Source: Planctomycetota bacterium (GTDB taxonomy: Bacteria; Planctomycetota; Planctomycetia; Gemmatales; Gemmataceae). Taken from it: 64,000 bases of DNA. The notes beneath the pieces are model-generated. The model worked only from the letters and a program-made list of their open reading frames with translations, made no database searches and was not told the DNA's origin. The stretch is taken from the NCBI GenBank assembly GCA_016873225.1, contig VGXS01000003.1, positions 62,001 through 126,000 of the forward strand, read 5' to 3'. Shown here piece after piece: positions 1-7,008 of the stretch. How positions within the stretch are numbered: the stretch's first letter is position 1; every line of letters begins with the position of its first letter. Position numbers and translations under genes: made by a program.

Positions 1-476
1 AGACGGGTTTCCTCGCCGGGTGAAACGCCGCGGGGAACCGGACGGACCACATGGCCCCAGACACGACCGGGCATCAGGGGGGCCAGGCGCTCGAGCCAGT
101 CGGCGCGGGGAACCAGGGCATGGATTCCGTGATGGCAAGCGGCGATGGCGTCGCAAGGATCAACGATCGATTCACCGGGAGCGCGGCCGCCAAGGCGCAT
201 CCGGCCCACAAGCCGGCACAAGGTCCCCCAGCCCGATGGCTCGCCGGCAAGAGCCACCAGGCGCATCCCGTCCCGCGCCAAAGTGGCGCCAACCACGGAA
301 CGGATCCCCTCGGCGGCCGCGGCGTCGATGAATTCGATCACCCCGCAGAGACTGTTGGTGTCGGTCAGCGCCAGAACCCGCGCGCCACGACGGCGCGCCG
401 CGCGGACGAGGCAAGAAGGTGAGGCCACGCCCTCAAGCCACGACCACCAGCTGTGTGATTGCAGACAAATCGGCAT
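1..476 (-). CDS. DnaE-type DNA polymerase III alpha subunit, N-terminal PHP part (partial)
   Basis: The 3' part lies beyond the left edge of the window; 158 codons are visible from an ATG at 476. The reading frame matches the N-terminal PHP domain of bacterial DnaE polymerases: a beta strand ending SHSWWSWLEGVASP (residues 7-20), then VLALTDTNSLCGVIEF (34-49) and GIRSVVGATL (57-66). In metal-binding PHP domains the first motif is usually HxHS and the second TDHxN. Here they read LQSHS and TDTN, so some histidine ligands are missing and the domain is probably structural rather than an active exonuclease. TDTN and the short leader fit the alternative (DnaE2-like or planctomycete-specific) DnaE lineages better than replicative DnaE1, but the polymerase core is not visible. 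It is divergent from the oxidoreductase gene starting at 584, and the 107-base gap must hold both promoters. Confidence 0.72.
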   Translation of the reverse strand, partial: MPICLQSHSWWSWLEGVASPSCLVRAARRRGARVLALTDTNSLCGVIEFIDAAAAEGIRSVVGATLARDGMRLVALAGEPSGWGTLCRLVGRMRLGGRAPGESIVDPCDAIAACHHGIHALVPRADWLERLAPLMPGRVWGHVVRPVPRGVSPGEETR

Positions 477-583
477 GGAACGATTCCGACACGATGTAGT
501 GATATTTTGTACACTACCCTTGTCGACTGCCGCAACCCCGACCTTCAATACAATGCGCTCGAAGCTAAACCGGGGATCCATCC

Positions 584-2170
584 ATGCGCCATCACGACGC
601 CATCATCATCGGAGGTGGCCACAATGGCTTGGTCACCGCGGCCTACCTCGCGCGGGCCGGCAAAAGAGTGCTGGTCTTGGAAAGGCGCCACCTTGTCGGC
701 GGCGCCTGCGTCACGGAAACCGATGTGTTCGATGGATTCCGGGTTTCCACGGCCGCGTATGTCAACAGCCTTTTCCGCAAGGAAATCATCAGGGACCTCG
801 ACCTGCCCAAACACGGTTTCCGAATGCTGGAACGAAACCCGTCATCGTTCACCCCCCTGCCCGATGGACGACACCTGTTTCTGGGTCCGGATGCTCGCCA
901 AAACCTCGAGGAAATCGGCAAATTCTCGACGAAGGACGCGGAAGCCTACCCGAAGTACGAGGCCATGCTGGAACGGGTCGCCCTGGCGCTGGAACCGTTG
1001 CTGACGACAAGGCCGCCCAATCTGCTGCGGCCATCGCTGGGTGACCTGTGGCGGGCTTGGAAAATCGCCACGCCGTTCCAGAAACTTGGAACCGACGGGA
1101 TGGCCGAGGCGGTGGAAATGCTGACCGGTCCCGCCCGGGTGATCCTCGACCGCTGGTTCGAGTCGGAGGTTCTCAAGGGAACCCTGGCGACCGATGCCGT
1201 GATCGGGGCGATGGCGGCGCCGAGCATGCCGGGCACGGCCTATGTCCTTTTCCATCATGTGATGGGGGAAACCAATGGAAAAAGAGGGGTCTGGGGATAT
1301 GTCCAGGGCGGGATGGGATCGCTAAGCGAGGCGATCGCGTCCTCCGCCAAGGCCCACGGCGCGGAAATCCGGGTGAACGCGCGGGTGAAAGCCATCATCG
1401 TGAAAAAGGGCCGGGTGGCCGGCGTGGCATTGGAAGACGGAACCGAACACCTGGCTCCCATCGTGGCCAGCAACGCTGATCCCCATGTGACTTTTGAAAA
1501 ACTGATGGCGCCTTCGGATCTTCCGGCCGACTTCCTCGAGGCGATCCGGAGAATCAGGTACGACAGCGCTTCCCTCAAGATGAATCTGGCCCTTTCCGAA
1601 TTGCCGGATTTCAGCGCCTTGCCAGGATTGGCCGCCGGCCCGCAACACCGGGGAACTATCCACATTTGTCCCGATCAGGACAGCATTGAACGCGCTTACG
1701 ACGACGCCAAGTATGGCAAACCCTCGGCGGAACCGATTCTCGAATGCACCATCCCCTCGGTGGTGGATGATTCACTGGCCCCCAAGGGCCGTCATGTCAT
1801 GTCGATGTTCATCCAGTACGCGCCATACAAGCTTGCCCAAGGCACATGGGACGAAATGCGCGAGCCTTTCGCCGACCGCTGCCTCGAACTCCTCGGCCGA
1901 TACGCTCCTAATATCCGCAAGGCGGTCATCGGAAGGCAGGTCCTCACCCCGGTTGACATGGAACGCATATACGGCCTCACCGGCGGCAACATTTTCCATG
2001 GTTCCATGCACCTCAACCAGTTGTTCCCCATGCGCCCCGCACCGGGTTGGGCCAGTTACCGCATGCCGGTGAAGGGCCTGTACCTGTGCGGTTCGGGAAG
2101 CCACCCGGGCGGCGGAGTCATCGGCGCGGCGGGTTGGAACGCGGCGCGCGAAATTCTGGGCACCTGGTGA
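584..2170 (+). CDS. FAD-dependent oxidoreductase, phytoene desaturase/PYROXD2-like
   Basis: This 528-residue protein begins with a dinucleotide-binding fold, IIIGGGHNGLVTAAYLARAG (residues 7-26), followed by the acidic end of the second beta strand (VLVLERR). The C-terminus carries the second FAD-contact motif, GLYLCGSGSHPGGGVIGAAG, typical of the carotenoid desaturase/isomerase superfamily. Length and motifs fit the PYROXD2-like branch (NAD(P)/FAD-dependent oxidoreductases of unknown substrate) better than the true phytoene desaturases CrtI/CrtN. No other carotenoid gene is in the window, so the substrate is unknown. The pyrC gene begins 27 bases downstream on the same strand, so the two may be cotranscribed, though no functional link is apparent. 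Confidence 0.85.
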   Translation: MRHHDAIIIGGGHNGLVTAAYLARAGKRVLVLERRHLVGGACVTETDVFDGFRVSTAAYVNSLFRKEIIRDLDLPKHGFRMLERNPSSFTPLPDGRHLFLGPDARQNLEEIGKFSTKDAEAYPKYEAMLERVALALEPLLTTRPPNLLRPSLGDLWRAWKIATPFQKLGTDGMAEAVEMLTGPARVILDRWFESEVLKGTLATDAVIGAMAAPSMPGTAYVLFHHVMGETNGKRGVWGYVQGGMGSLSEAIASSAKAHGAEIRVNARVKAIIVKKGRVAGVALEDGTEHLAPIVASNADPHVTFEKLMAPSDLPADFLEAIRRIRYDSASLKMNLALSELPDFSALPGLAAGPQHRGTIHICPDQDSIERAYDDAKYGKPSAEPILECTIPSVVDDSLAPKGRHVMSMFIQYAPYKLAQGTWDEMREPFADRCLELLGRYAPNIRKAVIGRQVLTPVDMERIYGLTGGNIFHGSMHLNQLFPMRPAPGWASYRMPVKGLYLCGSGSHPGGGVIGAAGWNAAREILGTW

Positions 2171-2197
2171 GTCTTAAAAGAACCGACGGAGTGAACC

Positions 2198-3493
2198 GTG
2201 ATCCCACCTGCCATCATTTGCCTTCGAGGCGGACGAGTCATCGACCCCGCTTCGCGCGTCGACCGGATCGCCGACCTGTGGATCAAGGGTGACAGGATTC
2301 TCGGCCTTGACGAGGCTGGACAGCAACCTGACGAGTCGATCGATTGCACCGGCAAGATCGTCTGCCCGGGACTGATCGACATGCATGTTCACCTTCGCGA
2401 ACCCGGAAGGGAGGAGGATGAAACCATCGCCACCGGGGTGGCCTCGGCGATTGCCGGAGGGGTGACCTCGGTGGCCTGCATGCCGAACACCGAACCGGCC
2501 CTCGACAGCCAGTCAGCCGCCGAGTTTGTCATCCAACAGGCCCGGCGCGCCAACCTTGCCAATGTGTTACCGATCGGGGCCATCACCAAGGGCAGGCAGG
2601 GCGGCGAGTTGTCGGAAATGGGCGGCCTCGTCCAGGGAGGCGCCGTCGCCTTCACCGATGATGGGACGCCGGTCACCAGCTCGGAAGTCATGCGCAGGGC
2701 GATGGAGTATGCGCGCGGGCTTGGAAAAGCCATCCTCAGCCATTCGGAAGACCTTGAACTCACCAAGGGAGGCGTGATGCACGAAGGCGCGGTCTCGGTG
2801 CGCCTGGGCCTCAAGGGCATGCCGTCCGCCGCCGAGGAAATCATGGTGTATCGGGAGATCGCGCTCGCTGAGATCACGGGGGCCCATGTTCATATTCTGC
2901 ATGTCTCCACCGCGGGGAGCGTTGAGTTGATCAGGCAGGGCAAGCGGAAGGGCATCCGGGTCACGGGAGAAGCGTGCCCGCACCATGTCACGCTCACGGA
3001 CGAGTGCCTTGCTTCCTTCGACGCCAACTACAAGATGGCTCCGCCCCTGAGGACAAGCGCTGACATCGAGGCGCTGATAGAGGGCCTGAAGGATGGCACG
3101 CTTGAAGTGCTTGCCACCGACCATGCCCCGCACGCCATCGAGAAAAAAACCCGGGAATTCGACCAGGCCCCCAATGGCATCATCGGGCTGGAAACATTTC
3201 TTCCAATATCCGTCAAGGCGTTGATCGAACCGGGTCACCTCGACTGGCCGACAATGATCGGAATGATGACGATCGCTCCGGCCAGGGTTCTGGGAATCAA
3301 TCGCGGCACCCTGACCAAGGGAGCCATCGCGGATGTCACCGTCATTGACCCTCATGCCGAATGGACTATCGATTCTGCGAAATTCAGGTCCAAGAGCCGA
3401 AACTGTCCATTCAACGGCTGGAAAGTTCGTTCACGAGCGGAAGTCGTGATCGTGGGCGGTGATATCAAGCAGAGGTCAAGCCCGTTGGCCTGA
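2198..3493 (+). CDS. pyrC: dihydroorotase (class I type)
   Basis: This 431-residue zinc amidohydrolase interconverts N-carbamoyl-L-aspartate and L-dihydroorotate, the third step of pyrimidine synthesis. The binuclear metal motif DMHVHLREPG is at residues 61-70 (ligands H63, H65). Further family motifs are GGVTSVACMPNTEP, AFTDDGTPV (the aspartate that replaces the carboxylated lysine in this class), LSHSEDLEL, HILHVSTAG, EACPHHVTLTD and ATDHAPH (catalytic Asp). All metal ligands appear present, arguing for an active enzyme rather than a PyrC-prime pseudo-dihydroorotase. The start is an in-frame GTG at 2198, 27 bases after the preceding stop. No pyrB lies next to it in this window. A new promoter and riboswitch begin about 10 bases after its stop codon. 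Confidence 0.93.
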   Translation: MIPPAIICLRGGRVIDPASRVDRIADLWIKGDRILGLDEAGQQPDESIDCTGKIVCPGLIDMHVHLREPGREEDETIATGVASAIAGGVTSVACMPNTEPALDSQSAAEFVIQQARRANLANVLPIGAITKGRQGGELSEMGGLVQGGAVAFTDDGTPVTSSEVMRRAMEYARGLGKAILSHSEDLELTKGGVMHEGAVSVRLGLKGMPSAAEEIMVYREIALAEITGAHVHILHVSTAGSVELIRQGKRKGIRVTGEACPHHVTLTDECLASFDANYKMAPPLRTSADIEALIEGLKDGTLEVLATDHAPHAIEKKTREFDQAPNGIIGLETFLPISVKALIEPGHLDWPTMIGMMTIAPARVLGINRGTLTKGAIADVTVIDPHAEWTIDSAKFRSKSRNCPFNGWKVRSRAEVVIVGGDIKQRSSPLA

Positions 3494-3503
3494 ATGGGAA
3501 ACC

Positions 3504-3531
3504 TTGTCCTGAACTTGCAGCTTGCTACAAT
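3504..3531 (+). promoter_or_regulatory. putative sigma-70 promoter of the riboswitch transcript
   Basis: TTGTCC (3504-3509) and TACAAT (3526-3531) are separated by 16 bases and sit immediately after the pyrC stop codon and just before the riboswitch. The -10 box is close to consensus, the -35 box is weaker. This would give the riboswitch leader its own transcription start near 3538. Confidence 0.45.
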
Positions 3532-3537
3532 GTACCT

Positions 3538-3744
3538 GACGGGTTTTGCGGGCATGTCGCCCGCGAAACAATTGGGAAGACGGTGAGAATCCGTCGCGGG
3601 GCCGCCGCTGTAACCGGGTTGTAATTCCATCATTACGCTTCAATGCTCTGAAGCGATGCCACTGGGCCGATGGCCCGGGAAGGCATGATGGGATCTGCGG
3701 GGAAAATTCCCCGACAGGACCGGAAGCCAGAAGACCTGCCCGTC
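3538..3744 (+). ncRNA. cobalamin (adenosylcobalamin) riboswitch
   Basis: The leader contains the conserved cobalamin aptamer blocks in order: TTGGGAAGACGGTGAGAATCC (near 3573-3593), GCCGCTGTAACCGGG (near 3604-3618), TGCCACTGGG (near 3657-3666), GGGAAGGC (near 3677-3684) and the 3' B12 box GAAGCCAGAAGACCTGCC (3723-3740). Closing helix P1 can form between GACGGG (3538-3543) and CCCGTC (3739-3744). Right after it lies ATTTTTG. AGGACCGG (3716-3723) can pair with CCCGTCCT (3739-3746) with one mismatch, giving a terminator-like hairpin with a T tail that competes with P1 for the same 3' strand. The gene controlled is an unusual target: a pseudopilin-like protein and panD, not a B12 transporter or synthesis gene. 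The aptamer call is secure; the switching mechanism is inferred. Confidence 0.93.
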
Positions 3745-3894
3745 CTATTTTTGATGGCTGACCTTCGCCCCGGAACCGGGCGGCAGGATCACGGTCCCCG
3801 GCCCTAAGCCGAGGCACGGCCGTTTCCTCCACTTCCACCGGGCACAAGACCAGCCTGACTCACATCCCGCCTTGGAAGGGCGCCGGAGGAATCA

Positions 3895-4725
3895 ATGTTA
3901 TTCAACCAGCGTTTCAATACCAATCGCCACCGTGCTTTCACCCTGATCGAATTGCTTGTCGTTATCGCCATCATCGCGATCCTTATTGGATTGCTGGTTC
4001 CGGCCGTCCAGAAGGTGCGGGAAGCCGCGAACCGAATGACCTGCTCAAACAACCTCAAGCAACTGACCTTGGCAGTTCTCAACTATGAGGGAACATTTCA
4101 AACTCTTCCCCCCAGTTTCACGACCCCCAATCCTTCGAACTGGCCCTACAGCACGACATACTGGTTCGGGTTGGTTGCCCCGAACAATTCGGTCAATCCA
4201 ACGGCGGGGATTTTATCTCCTTACTACGAGGGGAACACGAAGGTCCTCGCGTGCCCAAGCCTGCCCCCCAATCAGCTAGCCGGCCCATACAGCGGCTTGA
4301 CGGGAGGTTATGGCTACAACCGTTGCCTGGGCACCACCTATTGGATCTCGCCCAACTGGAACCTGCCCAAGTACCTCACCAGACGACTGGCTGAATTCCA
4401 GTCAACATCGTCGACTTTCGTGTTTTCAGACTCGGCCCTGATCAGCACATTTCCCTCAGCCAACGCGCAGGAATCCTATGCGCTGGCGTCGCCTTACACG
4501 ACAGTGGCGGGCAGTCCCCAACCCACGACCCATTTCAGGCACGCCTCGAGAATCGCCAACGCCTCATTTCTGGATGGACATGTCGAGACCCGGAGCGCGG
4601 TGGATTTTCCCGACCCCGCGGGATGGCCGGCCACGGCTTCAGCCTTGAGGAAAACCATGGGAATCGGATACTTGTCTTCAAGTAATGTTCCATTTGACGG
4701 CATGAAAGGATCCACCGAGCCTTGA
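3895..4725 (+). CDS. DUF1559 prepilin-type (type II secretion pseudopilin-like) protein
   Basis: This 276-residue protein starts with a type IV prepilin signal: basic leader, then [20 protein letters not shown] (residues 14-33), a hydrophobic N-terminal helix with Glu at position 5 of the mature part. The segment [20 protein letters not shown] follows, a hallmark of the DUF1559 (SBP_bac_10) family that is greatly expanded in planctomycetes. The C-terminus has the family H-rich/DG signature [21 protein letters not shown] strong ribosome site GGAGGA (3883-3888 region) precedes the ATG. The family is thought to be secreted or assembled on the cell surface after prepilin peptidase processing; its function is not known. 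The gene is the first one after a cobalamin riboswitch (3538-3744), with about 150 bases of leader between them, so it is probably B12-responsive. panD follows after 42 bases. Confidence 0.92.
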   Translation: MLFNQRFNTNRHRAFTLIELLVVIAIIAILIGLLVPAVQKVREAANRMTCSNNLKQLTLAVLNYEGTFQTLPPSFTTPNPSNWPYSTTYWFGLVAPNNSVNPTAGILSPYYEGNTKVLACPSLPPNQLAGPYSGLTGGYGYNRCLGTTYWISPNWNLPKYLTRRLAEFQSTSSTFVFSDSALISTFPSANAQESYALASPYTTVAGSPQPTTHFRHASRIANASFLDGHVETRSAVDFPDPAGWPATASALRKTMGIGYLSSSNVPFDGMKGSTEP

Positions 4726-4767
4726 GGCCAACATGATCCACCTAAGGCATCAGGAACACCGGACACC

Positions 4768-5163
4768 ATGCATCCCGATGGATCTTTAAGATCGTTTCTC
4801 CGCTCGAAAATCCACCGGGCTACCGTGACACAAGCTGAACTTCACTATGAAGGCAGCCTCACGATGGACGGAGCGCTGATGAAAGCCGCGGACATCCTGC
4901 CGGGTGAGGAAGTCCAAGTTTGGAATGTGACACGGGGAACCCGTTTCTCGACATATGCCATCAAGGGCCGAGAATTCTCGGGAACCATCTGCGTCAATGG
5001 CGCCGCAGCCCATCTCGCGGGCCCGGGCGACCTGATCATCGTGGCGACATTCCACTGGATACCCTCGGAGCAAATCAAGGATTATTCCCCGAAAGTGATT
5101 TTTGTTGATCATCAAAACAAGGTTGTTGACCAGAGACCAGAAGTGCCCGGCCCACCTTGCTAA
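4768..5163 (+). CDS. panD: aspartate 1-decarboxylase proenzyme
   Basis: This 131-residue pyruvoyl enzyme makes beta-alanine from L-aspartate for pantothenate and coenzyme A synthesis. The processing site is present: HYEGSLTMD with Gly29-Ser30, where autocatalytic cleavage turns the serine into the pyruvoyl group. Other family motifs are the conserved lysine in RSKIHRATVT (K14), GEEVQVWNVTRGTRFSTYAI, and NGAAAHLAGPGDLIIVATF, which includes the conserved catalytic asparagine region. The N-terminus is about five residues longer than in E. coli PanD, and no better ATG exists downstream. It lies 42 bases behind the DUF1559 gene on the same strand, so it may share the riboswitch-controlled transcript. 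No panB or panC is in the window. Confidence 0.93.
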   Translation: MHPDGSLRSFLRSKIHRATVTQAELHYEGSLTMDGALMKAADILPGEEVQVWNVTRGTRFSTYAIKGREFSGTICVNGAAAHLAGPGDLIIVATFHWIPSEQIKDYSPKVIFVDHQNKVVDQRPEVPGPPC

Positions 5164-5245
5164 CCAACGCTAGTTGATATTGATTTTCATTCCTTGACAG
5201 GGATTAATTATCACAATCGCATTCATCAAGAGAAAGCCTTGAATA

Positions 5246-6244
5246 ATGTATCGTCTAACAAAAGTAAGCGTGGTGGTACCACTGTTTAATGAACAAGAAA
5301 ACATTGGAGAACTCCATAGACGACTTCATTCTTCTCTTGACCAATTGGATGTTGAAGCTGAATTCGTATTCATTAACGATGGCAGTACAGATACCACCGC
5401 AAGCATGCTCGAAACGCTGGCCAAGACCGACTGGCGTGTGATCGTCGTCAATCTCAGTCGAAATTTCGGCCACCAAGCAGCAGTTTCAGCCGGTGTGGCC
5501 TACGCGACTGGCGATGCGATCATCATCATGGATGGCGACCTTCAAGATCCCCCCGAATTGCTCGGTGAATTAATTAAAAAGTGGAGGCATGGGGCCGAGG
5601 TAGTCTACGCAGTAAGAACTAAGCGAAAGGAAGGAATATTAAAAAGAATGGCATACTCGGCGTTTTATAAGTTGCTTTGCACATTCAGCGATATCAATAT
5701 ACCCCTAGACAGCGGCGATTTCGGATTGATGGACAGAAAAGTTGCAGATGCCATCATGGCCATGCCTGAAAGACAACGCTTCATGCGGGGTCTGAGGTCA
5801 TTCGTCGGCTTCAGACAGGAAGGCCTTGAATACGAAAGGTCGGGCCGTGGGGCGGGAAAACCAAAATACACTTTTCAGGCACTATTGAGGTTGGCAACAG
5901 ATGGCATGATCAGTTTCAGTAGTGCCCCGCTGAATTTCATCACATTCCTTGGATTGGGAAGTTGTGTTATTGCCCTGTTGATGATCTGTTGGGTTCTTGG
6001 TCGGGCCATAGTTGGCCAAAGACCACCCGAAGGCTGGGCAAGCACGATGATGGCTGTCCTTTTCTTTGGATCCGTACAACTTTTATCCCTCGGAATCATC
6101 GGGGAATATCTGCGAAGGATATTCCTCGAAGTAAAAGGCCGCCCTACTTTCATCGTGAATGATGTCATCAGAAATCAATTTTCCGGTCCAGCAATCACTG
6201 ACAAACTAAATGACATTAAAAATCAAAATAAAGTAGTGGCCTGA
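5246..6244 (+). CDS. membrane glycosyltransferase family 2 (DPM1/GtrB-like)
   Basis: This 332-residue protein has an N-terminal GT-A domain: VSVVVPLFNEQENIGELHRR (residues 8-27), FINDGSTDTT, NLSRNFGHQAAVSAG, and the metal-binding IIMDGDLQDPPELL. SGDFGLMDRKV follows. Two hydrophobic segments near residues 228-258 and 266-292 are the C-terminal membrane hairpin typical of GtrB/ArnC/DPM-like enzymes, which transfer sugar from a nucleotide sugar to a polyprenyl phosphate on the cytoplasmic face. The acceptor and sugar cannot be read from sequence. The gene and its 80-base upstream region are visibly richer in A and T than the neighbours, and a TTGACA (5194-5199) lies upstream, so it is probably transcribed on its own. 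Base composition suggests possible acquisition by transfer. Confidence 0.88.
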   Translation: MYRLTKVSVVVPLFNEQENIGELHRRLHSSLDQLDVEAEFVFINDGSTDTTASMLETLAKTDWRVIVVNLSRNFGHQAAVSAGVAYATGDAIIIMDGDLQDPPELLGELIKKWRHGAEVVYAVRTKRKEGILKRMAYSAFYKLLCTFSDINIPLDSGDFGLMDRKVADAIMAMPERQRFMRGLRSFVGFRQEGLEYERSGRGAGKPKYTFQALLRLATDGMISFSSAPLNFITFLGLGSCVIALLMICWVLGRAIVGQRPPEGWASTMMAVLFFGSVQLLSLGIIGEYLRRIFLEVKGRPTFIVNDVIRNQFSGPAITDKLNDIKNQNKVVA

Positions 6245-6255
6245 TCACGAGTCAT

Positions 6256-6912
6256 TCACTGCTGCTCCGGCGTGACGCCTAAAACAATATCAAAATTGGC
6301 GACCAGTTCCCCGATTCTTGAACCTGGAATCGGGTCGAACGCGATCGTGACGGCGGTTGATTGTCGAGGATCCCTGATGGCGCGGTAAATTCCATCCCTT
6401 GCGTTTCGCTCCTCACCCTTGATGTAGCACTGGGTGACAAGGAGGGTCTTATCACCCTTTCGGACCTTCACATGGATGTGGGGCGTGCGGCCGGGATAGG
6501 GCACCGGCTTGATTGTCCTGAAGTAATACTCCCCCTTGGCTCCCGTCAAAAACCGGCCAAAACCCTGAAAATGAGCATCCTTTTTTTCCTTGTTGCCGCT
6601 TCCCGTGTGAAGGTAAGCGGCATTGTTGTCTACCTGCCAGATCTCCACGATGGCGTTTCGAACCGGATTCCCGCGAACATCCATGACCTTGCCTTGAAGG
6701 TGCGTGACGGTTCCGACAGCCGGCGTGATGTCGCTGTTGATGATGAGGAGATCATTGTCCGTGTCCAACGGAAGCTTGTTGGGATAAAACGGCCCCTCGG
6801 TTTGTGGGGGTGTTCGTGTCAGTTCCTCGGCAAACCAGCCGCGCCCTTTCATGGCGGAGGCAGGCAGCAGCACGGATGCGCCCAGCAAAACAACTCCCCT
6901 ACGATTCATCAT
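6256..6912 (-). CDS. exported intradiol ring-cleavage dioxygenase-like protein
   Basis: The 218-residue protein belongs to the protocatechuate 3,4-dioxygenase/catechol 1,2-dioxygenase fold. The four Fe(III) ligands are all recognisable: Tyr100 (in VDNNAAYLH), Tyr129 (GEYYFRTIKP), His145 and His147 (GRTPHIHVKV). The N-terminus MMNRRGVVLLGASVLLPASA looks like a signal peptide with an arginine pair, so the enzyme probably acts outside the cytoplasm. That is unusual for soluble catabolic dioxygenases but seen in planctomycete and actinobacterial relatives. The ATG at 6912 is chosen because GGAG lies 8 bases upstream; an ATG seven codons earlier (6933) lacks this. It has no aromatic-catabolism neighbours, so the substrate is unknown. 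Confidence 0.87.
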   Translation of the reverse strand: MMNRRGVVLLGASVLLPASAMKGRGWFAEELTRTPPQTEGPFYPNKLPLDTDNDLLIINSDITPAVGTVTHLQGKVMDVRGNPVRNAIVEIWQVDNNAAYLHTGSGNKEKKDAHFQGFGRFLTGAKGEYYFRTIKPVPYPGRTPHIHVKVRKGDKTLLVTQCYIKGEERNARDGIYRAIRDPRQSTAVTIAFDPIPGSRIGELVANFDIVLGVTPEQQ

Positions 6913-7008
6913 GGTGATATCTCCGCATGGCAATGTGTTCTACCGTCCAGCCGACTCCTGAATTTCGCGCAACTTGATCATACCCCCGAAATGGAGTCAG
7001 TCCGTTAA

